Source of the DNA: a virus
IMG/VR virus record: IMGVR_UViG_3300017732_000015
Span: 1-44,905 of that record
Reading direction: 5' to 3' (one strand)
DNA: 44,905 bases
This document shows, in pieces, positions 8,849 through 16,113 of the stretch. The notes under the pieces were generated by a model, which was not told the DNA's origin, did no database searches, and worked only from the letters and a program-made list of their open reading frames with translations. Made by a program: the position numbers and the translations under genes. Position 1 is the first letter of the stretch; every line of letters begins with the position of its first letter.

Positions 8849-10492
8849 TTAGACTTTATCAATATCTGCTATTCTTACTAATCCGTAGAACTCTGAACGA
8901 ACCATTTTCTTAGCGTAACGAGTCATCACACCTTTACGTGGAGTAAAGTTGGTTGGGTCGTATACTAATGGTGTCATAATCATCGGTACGTAAGGAGCGT
9001 ACACCGCGCCAGTTTCTAGGAAGTTACTTCCTCTGAAACCAACAAGAATTACGTTCTCAAACTGGTATGGGTTTTTGTAAACAGTATATCTGTTATTCAA
9101 AAGACCAGCTTTTTGAACACCCATAGCGTACTGGTTAGCTGATGCATCGCCGTCAGATGAAGTTGCATATCCAGGAATTGATTCCAAGATAGTTGCAGTT
9201 TCAGGACTTACAACGATGAAGTTAGCTCCACCACGTAGGGTTTTCTGGTGAATTGCGTTGGAAACAGACTGTATCTTGTTACCAAGAGTCTGGAACCACT
9301 CACCTTTTGTGTATGCATTTGAGTTTGCAGAAGTTTCTTCAAACAGGTTGGTAGCTGAGTTAAACTCAAATCCAACTTTTGCAGAATAGTTTTCTGTCTT
9401 AGCAGATGCGTTAGTTCTTAACATATCTAAGATTTCTAAATCGATTTCCATTGATACGTACTCAGAAAGTAATGCAGTTAATTCTGCTTCAGCATCAACA
9501 CTATGATAAGCGTTAAGGTCTTGAGCAAGCTCAGGAGTCCAAACAGCTTTCAATTTACGTGTTTTTGCAACTATTGGAATAGAACGCATTTGAATATCAA
9601 TCTCTGGTATTCCTGCGTCTGATTCTGCGCCAGTACCACTTGCAGTTGCTTCAAAGTCACCTCTTGTTGCGTCAGTTGGTTGCTTATGATAATCAACAAC
9701 GACGTTACCAACAAGTGTTTGAGCTCTGTCTTTCTTAACGATAAATGAGATTTCAGTCTCAGCAGCGTTTAATTTAGTATGTGCTGGGAAGAACTCATCA
9801 AAGTTTGAACCAGAAATGTTAAATGCTCTTATACCTTCAGGATCATATCCACTCAATGCTGCAGTTGCAACATTAATCTTCATTAATCCATTGTCAGCAT
9901 CAGCACCAGTTGATACAGATGCGGATAGGTCTGGTTCAAAATCAACATCAGAAAATGTTACTGAGCCAGTTGTATAAGTACCATCTGATACAGATGTTCC
10001 TTTTGATTGAGCTGATGATGCATTGTCATTTGCTGAGTAAGCGAAACGACCTGCGCCATATAATCCAGCAGTTGGGTCGCCAGAACCTGAAGTAATACCG
10101 AATACATCGTTACCACTTGTAAATCCAGCCTGTGCACTTCCATACTTGAAATCAAGATAGAAGATAAGACCAGATGGTAGGTTCATTGGCTGAACAGAAA
10201 CAAACTCTTGTGCGGCTAATTCACCAAAGATTTTTCTGACCAATGGTAAAGCAACGCCTGACCACTGTTCTGAATCACTATTGGTTCCTGCTTGAGATGC
10301 TTCGTCGATTAACTGACGTGCTTGGTTCTCAAGTAGAACTGCCATACCGTGAGTTTTCTGCTCATCTTGGAGTCCTTCTAAAAGGCCGGTGGCTTCCCAC
10401 TTTTTTACTAAGCCTTTAGTTTCCTCCATGCGCTGACGAACAGGATTGTATCCGTCCATCAACTTTTCGATAGTGCCTAATTTATTTGACAT
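8849..10492 (-). CDS. 23: Major capsid protein (gp23-like)
   Basis: This protein has 547 residues, close to T4 gp23 (521), and is predicted to adopt the HK97 fold. The N-terminus is a helical propeptide (MSNKLGTIEKLMDGYNPVRQ onward) ending in LIDE|ASQAG at residues 64/65. This is a prohead-protease site of the T4 [L/I]-x-E type at almost the same place as in T4 gp23 (residue 65). Further gp23-like blocks are SGLIFYLDFKYG (residues about 104-115), VVAKTRKLKAVWTPELAQDL, and near the end TPRKGVMTRYAKKMV. GGAGAA precedes the ATG. It lies downstream of the scaffold gene and ahead of a strong terminator, as expected for the most highly expressed late gene. Confidence 0.95.
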   Translation of the reverse strand: MSNKLGTIEKLMDGYNPVRQRMEETKGLVKKWEATGLLEGLQDEQKTHGMAVLLENQARQLIDEASQAGTNSDSEQWSGVALPLVRKIFGELAAQEFVSVQPMNLPSGLIFYLDFKYGSAQAGFTSGNDVFGITSGSGDPTAGLYGAGRFAYSANDNASSAQSKGTSVSDGTYTTGSVTFSDVDFEPDLSASVSTGADADNGLMKINVATAALSGYDPEGIRAFNISGSNFDEFFPAHTKLNAAETEISFIVKKDRAQTLVGNVVVDYHKQPTDATRGDFEATASGTGAESDAGIPEIDIQMRSIPIVAKTRKLKAVWTPELAQDLNAYHSVDAEAELTALLSEYVSMEIDLEILDMLRTNASAKTENYSAKVGFEFNSATNLFEETSANSNAYTKGEWFQTLGNKIQSVSNAIHQKTLRGGANFIVVSPETATILESIPGYATSSDGDASANQYAMGVQKAGLLNNRYTVYKNPYQFENVILVGFRGSNFLETGAVYAPYVPMIMTPLVYDPTNFTPRKGVMTRYAKKMVRSEFYGLVRIADIDKV

Positions 10493-10515
10493 TATATTTC
10501 TCCAAATGAAATATG

Positions 10516-11616
10516 TTAACTGTTAAATTTAGTAATCCCGGCTAACTTCTTGAATCTGTTTCTCAACTCTGAACCTTCAGAAATAATTTCTTGTTTTTCA
10601 GATTTTGTTGAGGCTACAGGCTTAGAAGCTGAACCTTTGGATTCTTTGATTTTTTCAGGCTGGTTAGTCTTAAATGACTCAACTAATGTTGAGTAGACTA
10701 ATTTAACCTCTCTTAAGTTAGTTGCTCTATCAAATGTTTCCACAACTTTCATTTTCTGGTCATTGGATAAACCAAATCCACGGAATAATTTGTTTGTGAA
10801 TAACAACTTTGCGTTAAGCAAGTTAACTTCATTTAATTTACCACGTAGATACTTAACTACTTCGCGATGTTCATCTAATTCAGACTTAAGTTGAGTAACT
10901 TCATTAACTTCTTCTGCTACTTCTTCTTCTTCATCTTCTTCAGTTAAAGCTTTTAACACTTCGTCAAGGTCGATGTCTTCATCTACTGACTCTGTGTGTT
11001 TTGCTTTATCAGCGTTACCGATGTCGGTTGAATCGCCAGCTTTTTTGTTAACTTTGTTATCAGCTGCACCAATGTCTGAAGATACGTCGTTTTCATCAAC
11101 TTTATCTTCTTCATCTTCTTCATGTGCGCCTTCTTCAACTTCTTCGTCTTCTTCGATGCTGTCTTCAAGCTCTTTAAGTACACTTTCAAGGTCGAGGTCT
11201 TCGTCTACGTCATCTTCATCTTCATCTTCACCCTCTTCGACTTCGTCTTCATCTTCATCATGCATTCTTTCTTCGACTTCATCTTCGTCTTCATCATGCA
11301 TTTTTTCTTCGACTTCGTCTTCATCTTCATCATGCATAGCTTCATCTTTAGAATCTTCGTCAGATGGGTCTTCGTCTTGAGCTTTTAATCTCATTTCTTC
11401 AACTTCATCTTCGTCTTCATCTTTCATTCTCTCATCGACTTCTTCTTCGTCTTCGTGTTCACCTTCTTCAACTTCTATTTCAGATTGAATCTTCTTAGAA
11501 AGCATAGATTGTAAACGTGGAGTGAAAGCTTCTTCTAAAGCGATTTTAGCATTTTCAAGAGCTGTTTCACGAACTGCTTTTGCATCTGCGATGGCTTCTT
11601 TTAATAAGTCATCCAT
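10516..11616 (-). CDS. 22: Prohead core scaffold protein (gp22-like), highly acidic
   Basis: This 366-residue protein lies directly before the capsid gene. The N-terminal third is helical (MDDLLKEAIADAKAVRETAL...). Residues about 45-190 are an extremely Asp/Glu-rich low-complexity tract with three tandem copies of MHDEDEDEVEE plus a diverged one. The C-terminal part (about 240-366) is helical, with LLFTNKLFRGFGLSNDQKMKVVETFD, the type of block seen in T4-like gp22 scaffolds. Scaffold proteins fill the prohead and are degraded by the gp21-type protease; LKE|A and LEE|A in the N-terminus fit its site. The acidic tract is longer than usual. AGGAG precedes the ATG, and a structured 5' leader lies upstream (11701-11731). 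Confidence 0.8.
   Translation of the reverse strand: MDDLLKEAIADAKAVRETALENAKIALEEAFTPRLQSMLSKKIQSEIEVEEGEHEDEEEVDERMKDEDEDEVEEMRLKAQDEDPSDEDSKDEAMHDEDEDEVEEKMHDEDEDEVEERMHDEDEDEVEEGEDEDEDDVDEDLDLESVLKELEDSIEEDEEVEEGAHEEDEEDKVDENDVSSDIGAADNKVNKKAGDSTDIGNADKAKHTESVDEDIDLDEVLKALTEEDEEEEVAEEVNEVTQLKSELDEHREVVKYLRGKLNEVNLLNAKLLFTNKLFRGFGLSNDQKMKVVETFDRATNLREVKLVYSTLVESFKTNQPEKIKESKGSASKPVASTKSEKQEIISEGSELRNRFKKLAGITKFNS
11230..11337 (-). repeat. Three tandem 36-bp repeats within the scaffold gene
   Basis: The units encode MHDEDEDEVEE plus one K, R or G, with the Met codons at 11337, 11301 and 11265, exactly 36 bp apart. A diverged fourth unit (MKDEDEDEVEE) lies about 90 bases upstream in the gene. 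This suggests recent expansion of the acidic tract by slippage or unequal recombination. Confidence 0.85.
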
Positions 11617-11700
11617 TATGTTTCTCCTCGGATTACGAATAATCCTTGGTTTAGGAATTAATATAGTTATTGGGAACTATAATGTGAATTTTCTTCGGTT

Positions 11701-11731
11701 ACACTGCATGATGAACGGATGTTCGCAGTGT
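11701..11731 (-). promoter_or_regulatory. Stable hairpin in the leader between bS21 and scaffold genes
   Basis: On the minus strand, ACACTGC-GAAC-ATCC-GTTC-ATCAT-GCAGTGT forms an 11-pair stem with a 4-base loop and a 5-base bulge on one side. It has no U-tract after it on the minus strand, so it does not look like a terminator for the upstream genes. It lies about 85 bases before the scaffold start and could be a 5' UTR stabiliser, a protein-binding site or an RNase-processed structure. On the plus strand it is followed by a T-rich run, but there is no plus-strand gene to terminate. Confidence 0.6.
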
Positions 11732-11748
11732 ATTTGTTTTTTATATAT

Positions 11749-11756
11749 ATAAATAT
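11749..11756 (-). promoter_or_regulatory. ATATTTAT element before the scaffold/capsid genes
   Basis: The minus strand reads CTATATATTTATATATATA, about 130 bases upstream of the scaffold gene and upstream of the 11701-11731 hairpin. It is one of the recurrent intergenic copies; if it is a promoter, the capsid mRNA would start with the hairpin. Confidence 0.4.
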
Positions 11757-11774
11757 ATAGTTACAAAAAAAACG

Positions 11775-11963
11775 TTAGCTTTTTAGACTTTTTTTATGTC
11801 TCATTTTAGCTTTTGCTCTCGCTAATCTTTTTTTAGCCGACGGTTTCGTATAATGTTCTCTTTCTTTTAGCTCTAACATTAACTTCGATTCTTTGACTTT
11901 TTTCTTTAATATACTGAGAGCCTTATCTATAGACTGTCCTTTACGGAGTTTTACGTATAACAA
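11775..11963 (-). CDS. rpsU: Phage-encoded ribosomal protein bS21
   Basis: This 62-residue, strongly basic protein matches bacterial small-subunit protein bS21 over its whole length: MLYVKLRKGQSIDKALSILK, then KKVKESKLMLELKEREHY, then TKPSAKKRLARAKAKMRHKK. The RE-x-Y-x-KPS block and the basic helix after it are the hallmark of the family. bS21 sits by the 30S platform near the anti-Shine-Dalgarno region and affects initiation. Phage copies are known in some marine phages and are thought to enter host ribosomes. The start is a TTG with AGAGG five bases upstream. It lies inside the late head operon, 8 bases after the preceding gene, so it would be made during virion production. Confidence 0.93.
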   Translation of the reverse strand: MLYVKLRKGQSIDKALSILKKKVKESKLMLELKEREHYTKPSAKKRLARAKAKMRHKKSLKS

Positions 11964-11971
11964 TATTACCT

Positions 11972-12640
11972 CTAATCTGTTTCTTTCTCTGCTTTATAAT
12001 TTGCATCGACATAGTTAAAAAACTTTTTCTTTTCATCATCATCTAAGTCAGCTGGTGAGTCAATACCAAACTTCTTCATTGCGCCTTGAAAAAATTTATC
12101 ATAATCACCTTGTTCTATTGTGAATTTAGTTTCACTATCATCTTCTTTTTCAGGTGTCATATCATCGTCTGTATCATGACCATCCACGTGACCCTCACTC
12201 ATGTCATAATATCTACCAAGAATGTTACCCATATCTTCATATAGAGCTCCCATTCTTTGCTGAAGGGCGTTAGCTTCATCTGAAATCTTTGTAAAAGACT
12301 TAGAAAGGTTTGTTAATTCTTTCATGTTACGATTCACAGTAATCTTATCAAACCAATCCTCTGTCTCACTTAATGTGTGATTTTTAGCCTGATTAGCAAT
12401 CCAACTGAGTTTTTCAGCAATCTTTTTAATATTTGATGTACCAAAAATTGTTTCTCCTAAGTTACCAAAGCTAGATAACTCATTTGTTAGACCCTTAACG
12501 TCAACCTTTTCTTCATCAACATTTCCATATTTCTCTTTAACTAATTTAGCAAGACTAATATTATCTGCAAATGGTTTAGCCGTAACGACTCCACCAATTA
12601 TAGAGTTAAAATGTTCTTTAAATAAACTTTTCTTTTTCAT
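11972..12640 (-). CDS. Conserved helical head-region protein, unknown function
   Basis: This 222-residue protein is mostly helical. It has a central region around NIKKIAEKLSWIANQAKNHT and VNRNMKELTNLSKSFTKISD (about residues 70-115), a coiled-coil-like ALQQRMGALYEDMGNILGRY segment, an acidic linker and a C-terminal small domain ending FFNYVDANYKAEKE. I recognise the central and terminal blocks from other marine T4-like phages, where they are unannotated. It lies between leader-bearing small genes and bS21 in the head operon, so a role in the prohead core or as an internal protein is plausible. There is no catalytic motif. The start follows GAGG with good spacing. Confidence 0.65.
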   Translation of the reverse strand: MKKKSLFKEHFNSIIGGVVTAKPFADNISLAKLVKEKYGNVDEEKVDVKGLTNELSSFGNLGETIFGTSNIKKIAEKLSWIANQAKNHTLSETEDWFDKITVNRNMKELTNLSKSFTKISDEANALQQRMGALYEDMGNILGRYYDMSEGHVDGHDTDDDMTPEKEDDSETKFTIEQGDYDKFFQGAMKKFGIDSPADLDDDEKKKFFNYVDANYKAEKETD

Positions 12641-12661
12641 GATAGTTTCCTCAATTCAAAT

Positions 12662-12669
12662 ATAAATAT
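12662..12669 (-). promoter_or_regulatory. ATATTTAT intergenic element
   Basis: The minus strand reads GTAAATATTTATATTTG, between the stop codon at 12670 and the start at 12640, 22 bases before the gene. It is one of seven intergenic copies. Confidence 0.35.
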
Positions 12670-13011
12670 TTACTTTCTAAGTTTTCCGCGTTTTGTGTAC
12701 CTACGAAATCCATCCCTTACCCTATTCCAAAGGGTTCTCATCAAATCTCTTTGACCTGTACCAGTATCTCTGACTGAGCCACTAACAATTGCTCTTTGTA
12801 AATCTAATGCGTCGTATCTTCCACCCTTAACACCATCCATCATAACCTTTATTGATTGTGCTGATGCTTTACCGATTATTTTTCCAATCTTTATCACGTC
12901 TTTTTCTACCATTTTTTGTGCTTCTATTGAGCTGAATGGTAATTGAGATGGTGAGCTTAGAGGAGCTTCATTTATTTCCATTAATCTTTTATAGGATGTT
13001 TTGTTTTTCAT
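12670..13011 (-). CDS. Small basic protein with capsid-targeting-like leader
   Basis: This 113-residue protein begins MKNKTSYKRLMEINE|APLSS, a basic leader ending in an INE|A site that matches the T4 prohead-protease consensus ([L/I]-x-E, then a small residue). The rest is helical and ends in a very basic tail (RRYTKRGKLRK), suited to contact DNA. It overlaps the upstream gene by one base in a row of similar small genes between protease and scaffold, the position where T4-like phages keep core and internal proteins. Inference: it is an internal head protein packaged with DNA. I see no similarity to a known enzyme. Confidence 0.6.
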   Translation of the reverse strand: MKNKTSYKRLMEINEAPLSSPSQLPFSSIEAQKMVEKDVIKIGKIIGKASAQSIKVMMDGVKGGRYDALDLQRAIVSGSVRDTGTGQRDLMRTLWNRVRDGFRRYTKRGKLRK

Positions 13012-13337
13012 TATTTGTTTCTCTTTAGCGCTGCTATAACATCATTTACTCTAAAATTATCTTTTTCAAGATAGTGTTTATCCTCAGGATTCTTGATAAT
13101 TTTTTTTATTTTATTAATCTGAGATGGTTTTAATTTTACTTTTTTCTGTTTTTTTAATATATTTTCTGATGATGTACCTCCACCCTTATAAAAGTCTTGT
13201 TTCAAATCAAAATCAACAACTTTCCACTTACCTTTTACAAAGTGTTTATCTATCACCAACTCTATCTCACCATTATTATCGTAAGCGCTTCCTACTTCTA
13301 CAGATTGTTCACTCAGTAAATCTTTTAACTTAATCAC
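13011..13337 (-). CDS. Small protein with MIKLK-type capsid-targeting-like leader
   Basis: This 108-residue protein (GTG start) begins MIKLKDLLSE|QSVEVG, followed by a beta-rich middle (NGEIELVIDKHFVKGKWKVV) and a basic lysine-rich C-terminus. The leader is nearly identical to those of the neighbouring genes although the rest of the protein is unrelated, which points to a transferable targeting signal with an LSE cleavage site. The start shares its G with the stop of the upstream gene (TAGTG), so translation is coupled. A function after injection or inside the head is inferred; the mature domain is not recognised. Confidence 0.6.
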   Translation of the reverse strand: MIKLKDLLSEQSVEVGSAYDNNGEIELVIDKHFVKGKWKVVDFDLKQDFYKGGGTSSENILKKQKKVKLKPSQINKIKKIIKNPEDKHYLEKDNFRVNDVIAALKRNK

Positions 13338-13630
13338 TAAAATGCTCCATGGATATCATTATAATTATCGTATGTTCTCTTAGCTAATTGGAAAAACTTC
13401 TTATCAACGTCATCTCTATACTTCATCAACCCTCTTGGCATACTTCCCTCTCTATCCGCAATCATTTTTATACCTTGATAAATGTTTTGATATTTGAGAT
13501 TGTTCATAGCTTTAGCTAATTCCATCCGTGCTCCATTATGGTCATTTCTATCGGTCATTTTAGCTATGTCATTTACGATAGATTTGGATAATTCTTTTTT
13601 TTCTGTTAGTATATTTTTTAATTTTATCAT
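13337..13630 (-). CDS. Small helical protein with MIKLK-type leader
   Basis: This 97-residue protein begins MIKLKNILTE|KKELSKS, with an LTE site after a ten-residue amphipathic leader. The mature part is helical (around DRNDHNGARMELAKAMNNLK and YRDDVDKKFFQLAKRTYDNY), without recognisable motifs. It starts 5 bases after the preceding stop and its own stop touches the next start. It shares the leader only with 13011-13337, 14444-14926, 14923-15207 and 43658-44596. It is probably an internal head protein. Confidence 0.6.
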   Translation of the reverse strand: MIKLKNILTEKKELSKSIVNDIAKMTDRNDHNGARMELAKAMNNLKYQNIYQGIKMIADREGSMPRGLMKYRDDVDKKFFQLAKRTYDNYNDIHGAF

Positions 13631-13634
13631 ATTC

Positions 13635-14444
13635 TTATCCGTAATACTTTAAAATTAATTGTTTCATTTTAGGTAACTGTAGAGCTCTAAATTTTTTCTG
13701 TAATCTTGGATTTTTATCATAGGCTTTATCTATCGTTACTATTAGGTTAGCGGTCTGTAAATCAATACCTTTTTCGTGTTGTTTATTTTTAAGAACCTTT
13801 TTAGCCACATCAACACCACTAACTTCATTTACGGATTCTTGTACGTACATAAATCCATCAACATTTTTAGGAAAATAATTTGTATCTAAGTTTTTCATTA
13901 GTTTACCCATCGCTACAGCAGCTGCTTGTCTTGAATCATAAGTTTTTATTTTCTTTACTTTTTTACCTCTTTTATCAGTTGTGTAAAGTGTATATCCTTT
14001 TTGCATAGCTTTACTTATTTTTCTTCCAGCACCTTTAGGAAAGATTTCATCTACGGATTCTGCGGGATTCATGATGTAATCACGAGACTTACCAACGTAA
14101 TCTTTAGCTAATGTAATCTTATCAGTCCACCAACTTGGTAATGAATCTTCGTTAGACATACCACGAAGTGCGTTTATAGTATCCATAGCATCTTTTATAA
14201 TCAGTTTGAGTTTTCTCTCAGCTGATGCTACGTCTGTGTGTCCATCTTCATTCATGTTTTCACTCCTAACTTTATTAGGTAAATCATCGTGTTTTGTAGA
14301 AGCAAACTTTTTAGTTGACTTCTTCTTCATTGATTTAGCCGCGTCCTTAACTGCTTGTGTGACTTGACTCGCTGGAACCTCACCCTTTTTGTAAGCGTGA
14401 ACCAATCCCATAAATCTTTGTTGTGCTTTAGATACTGAGGGCAC
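13635..14444 (-). CDS. DUF3008-like protein with fused C-terminal helical domains
   Basis: This 269-residue protein starts at a GTG that overlaps the upstream TAG (TAGTG). Residues 1-60 (PSVSKAQQRFMGLVHAYKKG ... STKHDDLP) match the small phage family often labelled DUF3008, which normally stands alone at about 60-70 residues. Here it is followed by a helical part (about 70-130), a basic segment (AGRKISKAMQKGYTLYTTDK, then RQAAAVAMGKLMKN) and a C-terminal helical domain. Possible maturation-protease sites, MNE|D and VNE|V, fall in the linkers, so the chain may be cut into pieces in the prohead. The function is unknown; context says head interior. Confidence 0.6.
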   Translation of the reverse strand: MPSVSKAQQRFMGLVHAYKKGEVPASQVTQAVKDAAKSMKKKSTKKFASTKHDDLPNKVRSENMNEDGHTDVASAERKLKLIIKDAMDTINALRGMSNEDSLPSWWTDKITLAKDYVGKSRDYIMNPAESVDEIFPKGAGRKISKAMQKGYTLYTTDKRGKKVKKIKTYDSRQAAAVAMGKLMKNLDTNYFPKNVDGFMYVQESVNEVSGVDVAKKVLKNKQHEKGIDLQTANLIVTIDKAYDKNPRLQKKFRALQLPKMKQLILKYYG

Positions 14445-14926
14445 TATTCTTCTTCTTGTTTATCAGCTATCTTAATACTATCTTTTCTGTTTATGATTTC
14501 CATCAAATGTAGTTTTATAAAGTTTGTATCTCTTTCAAAGTCATCATTAATCATACCACCGATACGACCTAACTGATAAGAAACTATATTTACAATCTCC
14601 ACTCCATGGTCGATTGGGTCGTGGTCAATCTCTTCACCCTTAACGACTTGTTTTTCCATTTCGAATAGGTGGTCAAGTTGTTTAGCAGAACTAATAATTA
14701 AATCTTGTGCGTCGGTGTTATCGACATCTTTTACTAATCTTTCGTAAAGAATAACTGCTGAACGACATATATCAAAATGTTCTGTTTGATAATCTAAAAT
14801 TTTTATGTTTTCACCACCACCGAAATGTTCTGGTTCATCTTGTTCCAATCTTAGTGTTGGTAATGCTTCACCAAACTTACGACCAGTCCAATAATTTTCA
14901 TTCATTATATTTTTTAACTTAATCAT
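14444..14926 (-). CDS. Helical protein with MIKLK-type leader
   Basis: This 160-residue protein begins MIKLKNIMNE|NYWTGRKFGE; MNE would be the cleavage site. The mature part is acidic and mostly helical (around EHFDICRSAVILYERLVKDV and AQDLIISSAKQLDHLFEMEK) and ends in a run of Glu. It shares ATGA with the stop of the upstream gene (overlap of 4 bases). No catalytic motif was recognised. The row of genes with the same leader and different bodies suggests a set of packaged internal proteins. Confidence 0.6.
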   Translation of the reverse strand: MIKLKNIMNENYWTGRKFGEALPTLRLEQDEPEHFGGGENIKILDYQTEHFDICRSAVILYERLVKDVDNTDAQDLIISSAKQLDHLFEMEKQVVKGEEIDHDPIDHGVEIVNIVSYQLGRIGGMINDDFERDTNFIKLHLMEIINRKDSIKIADKQEEE

Positions 14927-15207
14927 TTTAGTTTCTTTCTAAGTTTAATCATCTCTCTCATAAATTTAGTAACTGTATCTTTATATGTCTTTGTTAATTG
15001 TTTAGCTAATTTTACGTTTTCAGGTCGTGCATCTCTTAAGAACACTTGCTCTAATGCAAACATTCTTTTACGAAGTTCACCCTCTCTTTTTACGATACGT
15101 TGAACTTCTTTATCAGCAGGTCTCTGTTCATCAGGCCCTTCTGTTATAGAGCAGCATCCTCCACCACATTCACATCCATCTTTCATTAACTCTTTTAACT
15201 TAATCAT
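14923..15207 (-). CDS. Small protein with Cys-rich MIKLK-type leader
   Basis: This 94-residue protein (start chosen at the ATG at 15207, which overlaps the upstream TAA as ATGATTAA) begins MIKLKELMKDGCECGGGCCS, then ITE|GPDEQR. The C-x-C-GGG-CC cluster lies inside the presumed propeptide, before the ITE|G site at residues 23/24. If cut there, the metal-binding or disulphide-forming part would be removed on maturation. The remainder is a charged helical body ending RKKLK. An in-frame GTG/ATG further upstream is possible but would run into the upstream gene. It is likely an internal head protein. Confidence 0.6.
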   Translation of the reverse strand: MIKLKELMKDGCECGGGCCSITEGPDEQRPADKEVQRIVKREGELRKRMFALEQVFLRDARPENVKLAKQLTKTYKDTVTKFMREMIKLRKKLK

Positions 15208-15484
15208 CAGTATTCTTTCTTTTGAAGTCCGCAAATTTTACTTTCAATTCTATCAAGTTTCTTTTGTATATTTTTTGTAATTCTAATACTTCTTTTTTGT
15301 AATCACCATCTTTGTCTCTTGCTAAATCTTTGATAAGAGTTTTCATATTTCTTTCAACTCTCTCCATAGCTTTTTCAATGGTGTCGAAGTAATTTTTGTA
15401 TCCAGCAAAGCCCATTGGAATTTTTTCTTCTTCAAGTCTCCAATCTCTCCACTTTTTCCATATTTTTATTGATTCTTGTGACAT
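15200..15484 (-). CDS. Small charged helical protein, unknown
   Basis: This 94-residue protein is probably all helical with coiled-coil character (MSQESIKIWKKWRDWRLEEE, then YFDTIEKAMERVERNMKTLI, then YKKEVLELQKIYKRNLIELK). No leader of the MIKLK type and no catalytic motif. It follows the prohead protease gene directly (stop at 15485) and overlaps the next gene by 8 bases. Its position between protease and internal proteins suggests a head-core component. Confidence 0.55.
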   Translation of the reverse strand: MSQESIKIWKKWRDWRLEEEKIPMGFAGYKNYFDTIEKAMERVERNMKTLIKDLARDKDGDYKKEVLELQKIYKRNLIELKVKFADFKRKNTDD

Positions 15485-16102
15485 CTAACCTCTCATTATA
15501 TCGTTAATAATTGATTCTACTTTACAATATTCACCACAAGTTCTACCAGATGGTATTTCTTTATTTACCGACTCGTTTACAGGATACATAAAAGCTCCAT
15601 GTGTTGACGGATTGGATACAAAGTCAAAAGCGATTAATTCAAAGTCGGGTTGAACTTCTTGTGCTTCTGAACCATTCTCATTTACAGTCTCAACTGAACC
15701 CATACCCCTTGAGGATATACCTAACTTAATACCTGATTTAAATAATTCTTTTAAAATATTACCACTTGGTGTACCTAAAACCTCAACTTCACCCATAAGG
15801 TTGTCACCCTCAAAGTGCATCTTCTTTACATTGTGAGATACATTTTGTAGATTTACAACCGAAGACTCTGGATGGTCTAATTCACCCATAGCTCTTCTTT
15901 GGTCTATAAATTCTTCAGTATATTTTTTAGCTTCTCTCATCAATATATCTTTTGGGTATACTCTACCATTCTGATTTTTTGATTCAGCTCTTTGTAAAAC
16001 ACCTCTAACCACTAATTTACCATTGTTTTCTTTTATGGATTCATTAATCTGGTCTGGTTCTATTTCAAATGGTAGATAATCTACTATTAGTTGCTTATTC
16101 AC
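15485..16102 (-). CDS. 21: Prohead core protease (gp21-like)
   Basis: This 205-residue protein is close to T4 gp21 (212). It carries the family signature: a RAMGELDHPES block with the catalytic His (residues about 94-104), LMGEVEVLGTPSGNILKEL, then GIKLGISSRGMGS with the nucleophilic Ser, and LIAFDFVSNPSTHGA. This serine protease (U9/S80 type) matures T4 proheads by cutting scaffold, capsid protein and internal proteins after [L/I]-x-E. Its presence gives meaning to the many such sites in neighbouring proteins. It also contains INE|S and VNE|S that could be self-cleavage sites. It lies 11 bases after the preceding gene, in the conserved portal-protease-scaffold-capsid order. Confidence 0.93.
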   Translation of the reverse strand: MNKQLIVDYLPFEIEPDQINESIKENNGKLVVRGVLQRAESKNQNGRVYPKDILMREAKKYTEEFIDQRRAMGELDHPESSVVNLQNVSHNVKKMHFEGDNLMGEVEVLGTPSGNILKELFKSGIKLGISSRGMGSVETVNENGSEAQEVQPDFELIAFDFVSNPSTHGAFMYPVNESVNKEIPSGRTCGEYCKVESIINDIMRG

Positions 16103-16113
16103 ACCTAACTCCT

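Noticed and set aside
4574-10560. Three proteins ending in KFNS (gp15-like, its paralogue and scaffold)
   Set aside because: Two are paralogues; the scaffold ending uses the same four residues only and shares nothing upstream, so it is most likely chance in AT-rich sequence.
10973-11388. Plus-strand Ser-rich and Phe-rich frames opposite the scaffold gene
   Set aside because: They are the complement of the Asp/Glu repeat tract (GAT/GAA codons read as TCT/TTC) and have no independent support.
11701-11745. Plus-strand terminator at the 11701-11731 hairpin
   Set aside because: A T-rich run follows the stem on the plus strand, but no plus-strand gene reads into it; a leader structure on the minus strand is the simpler reading.
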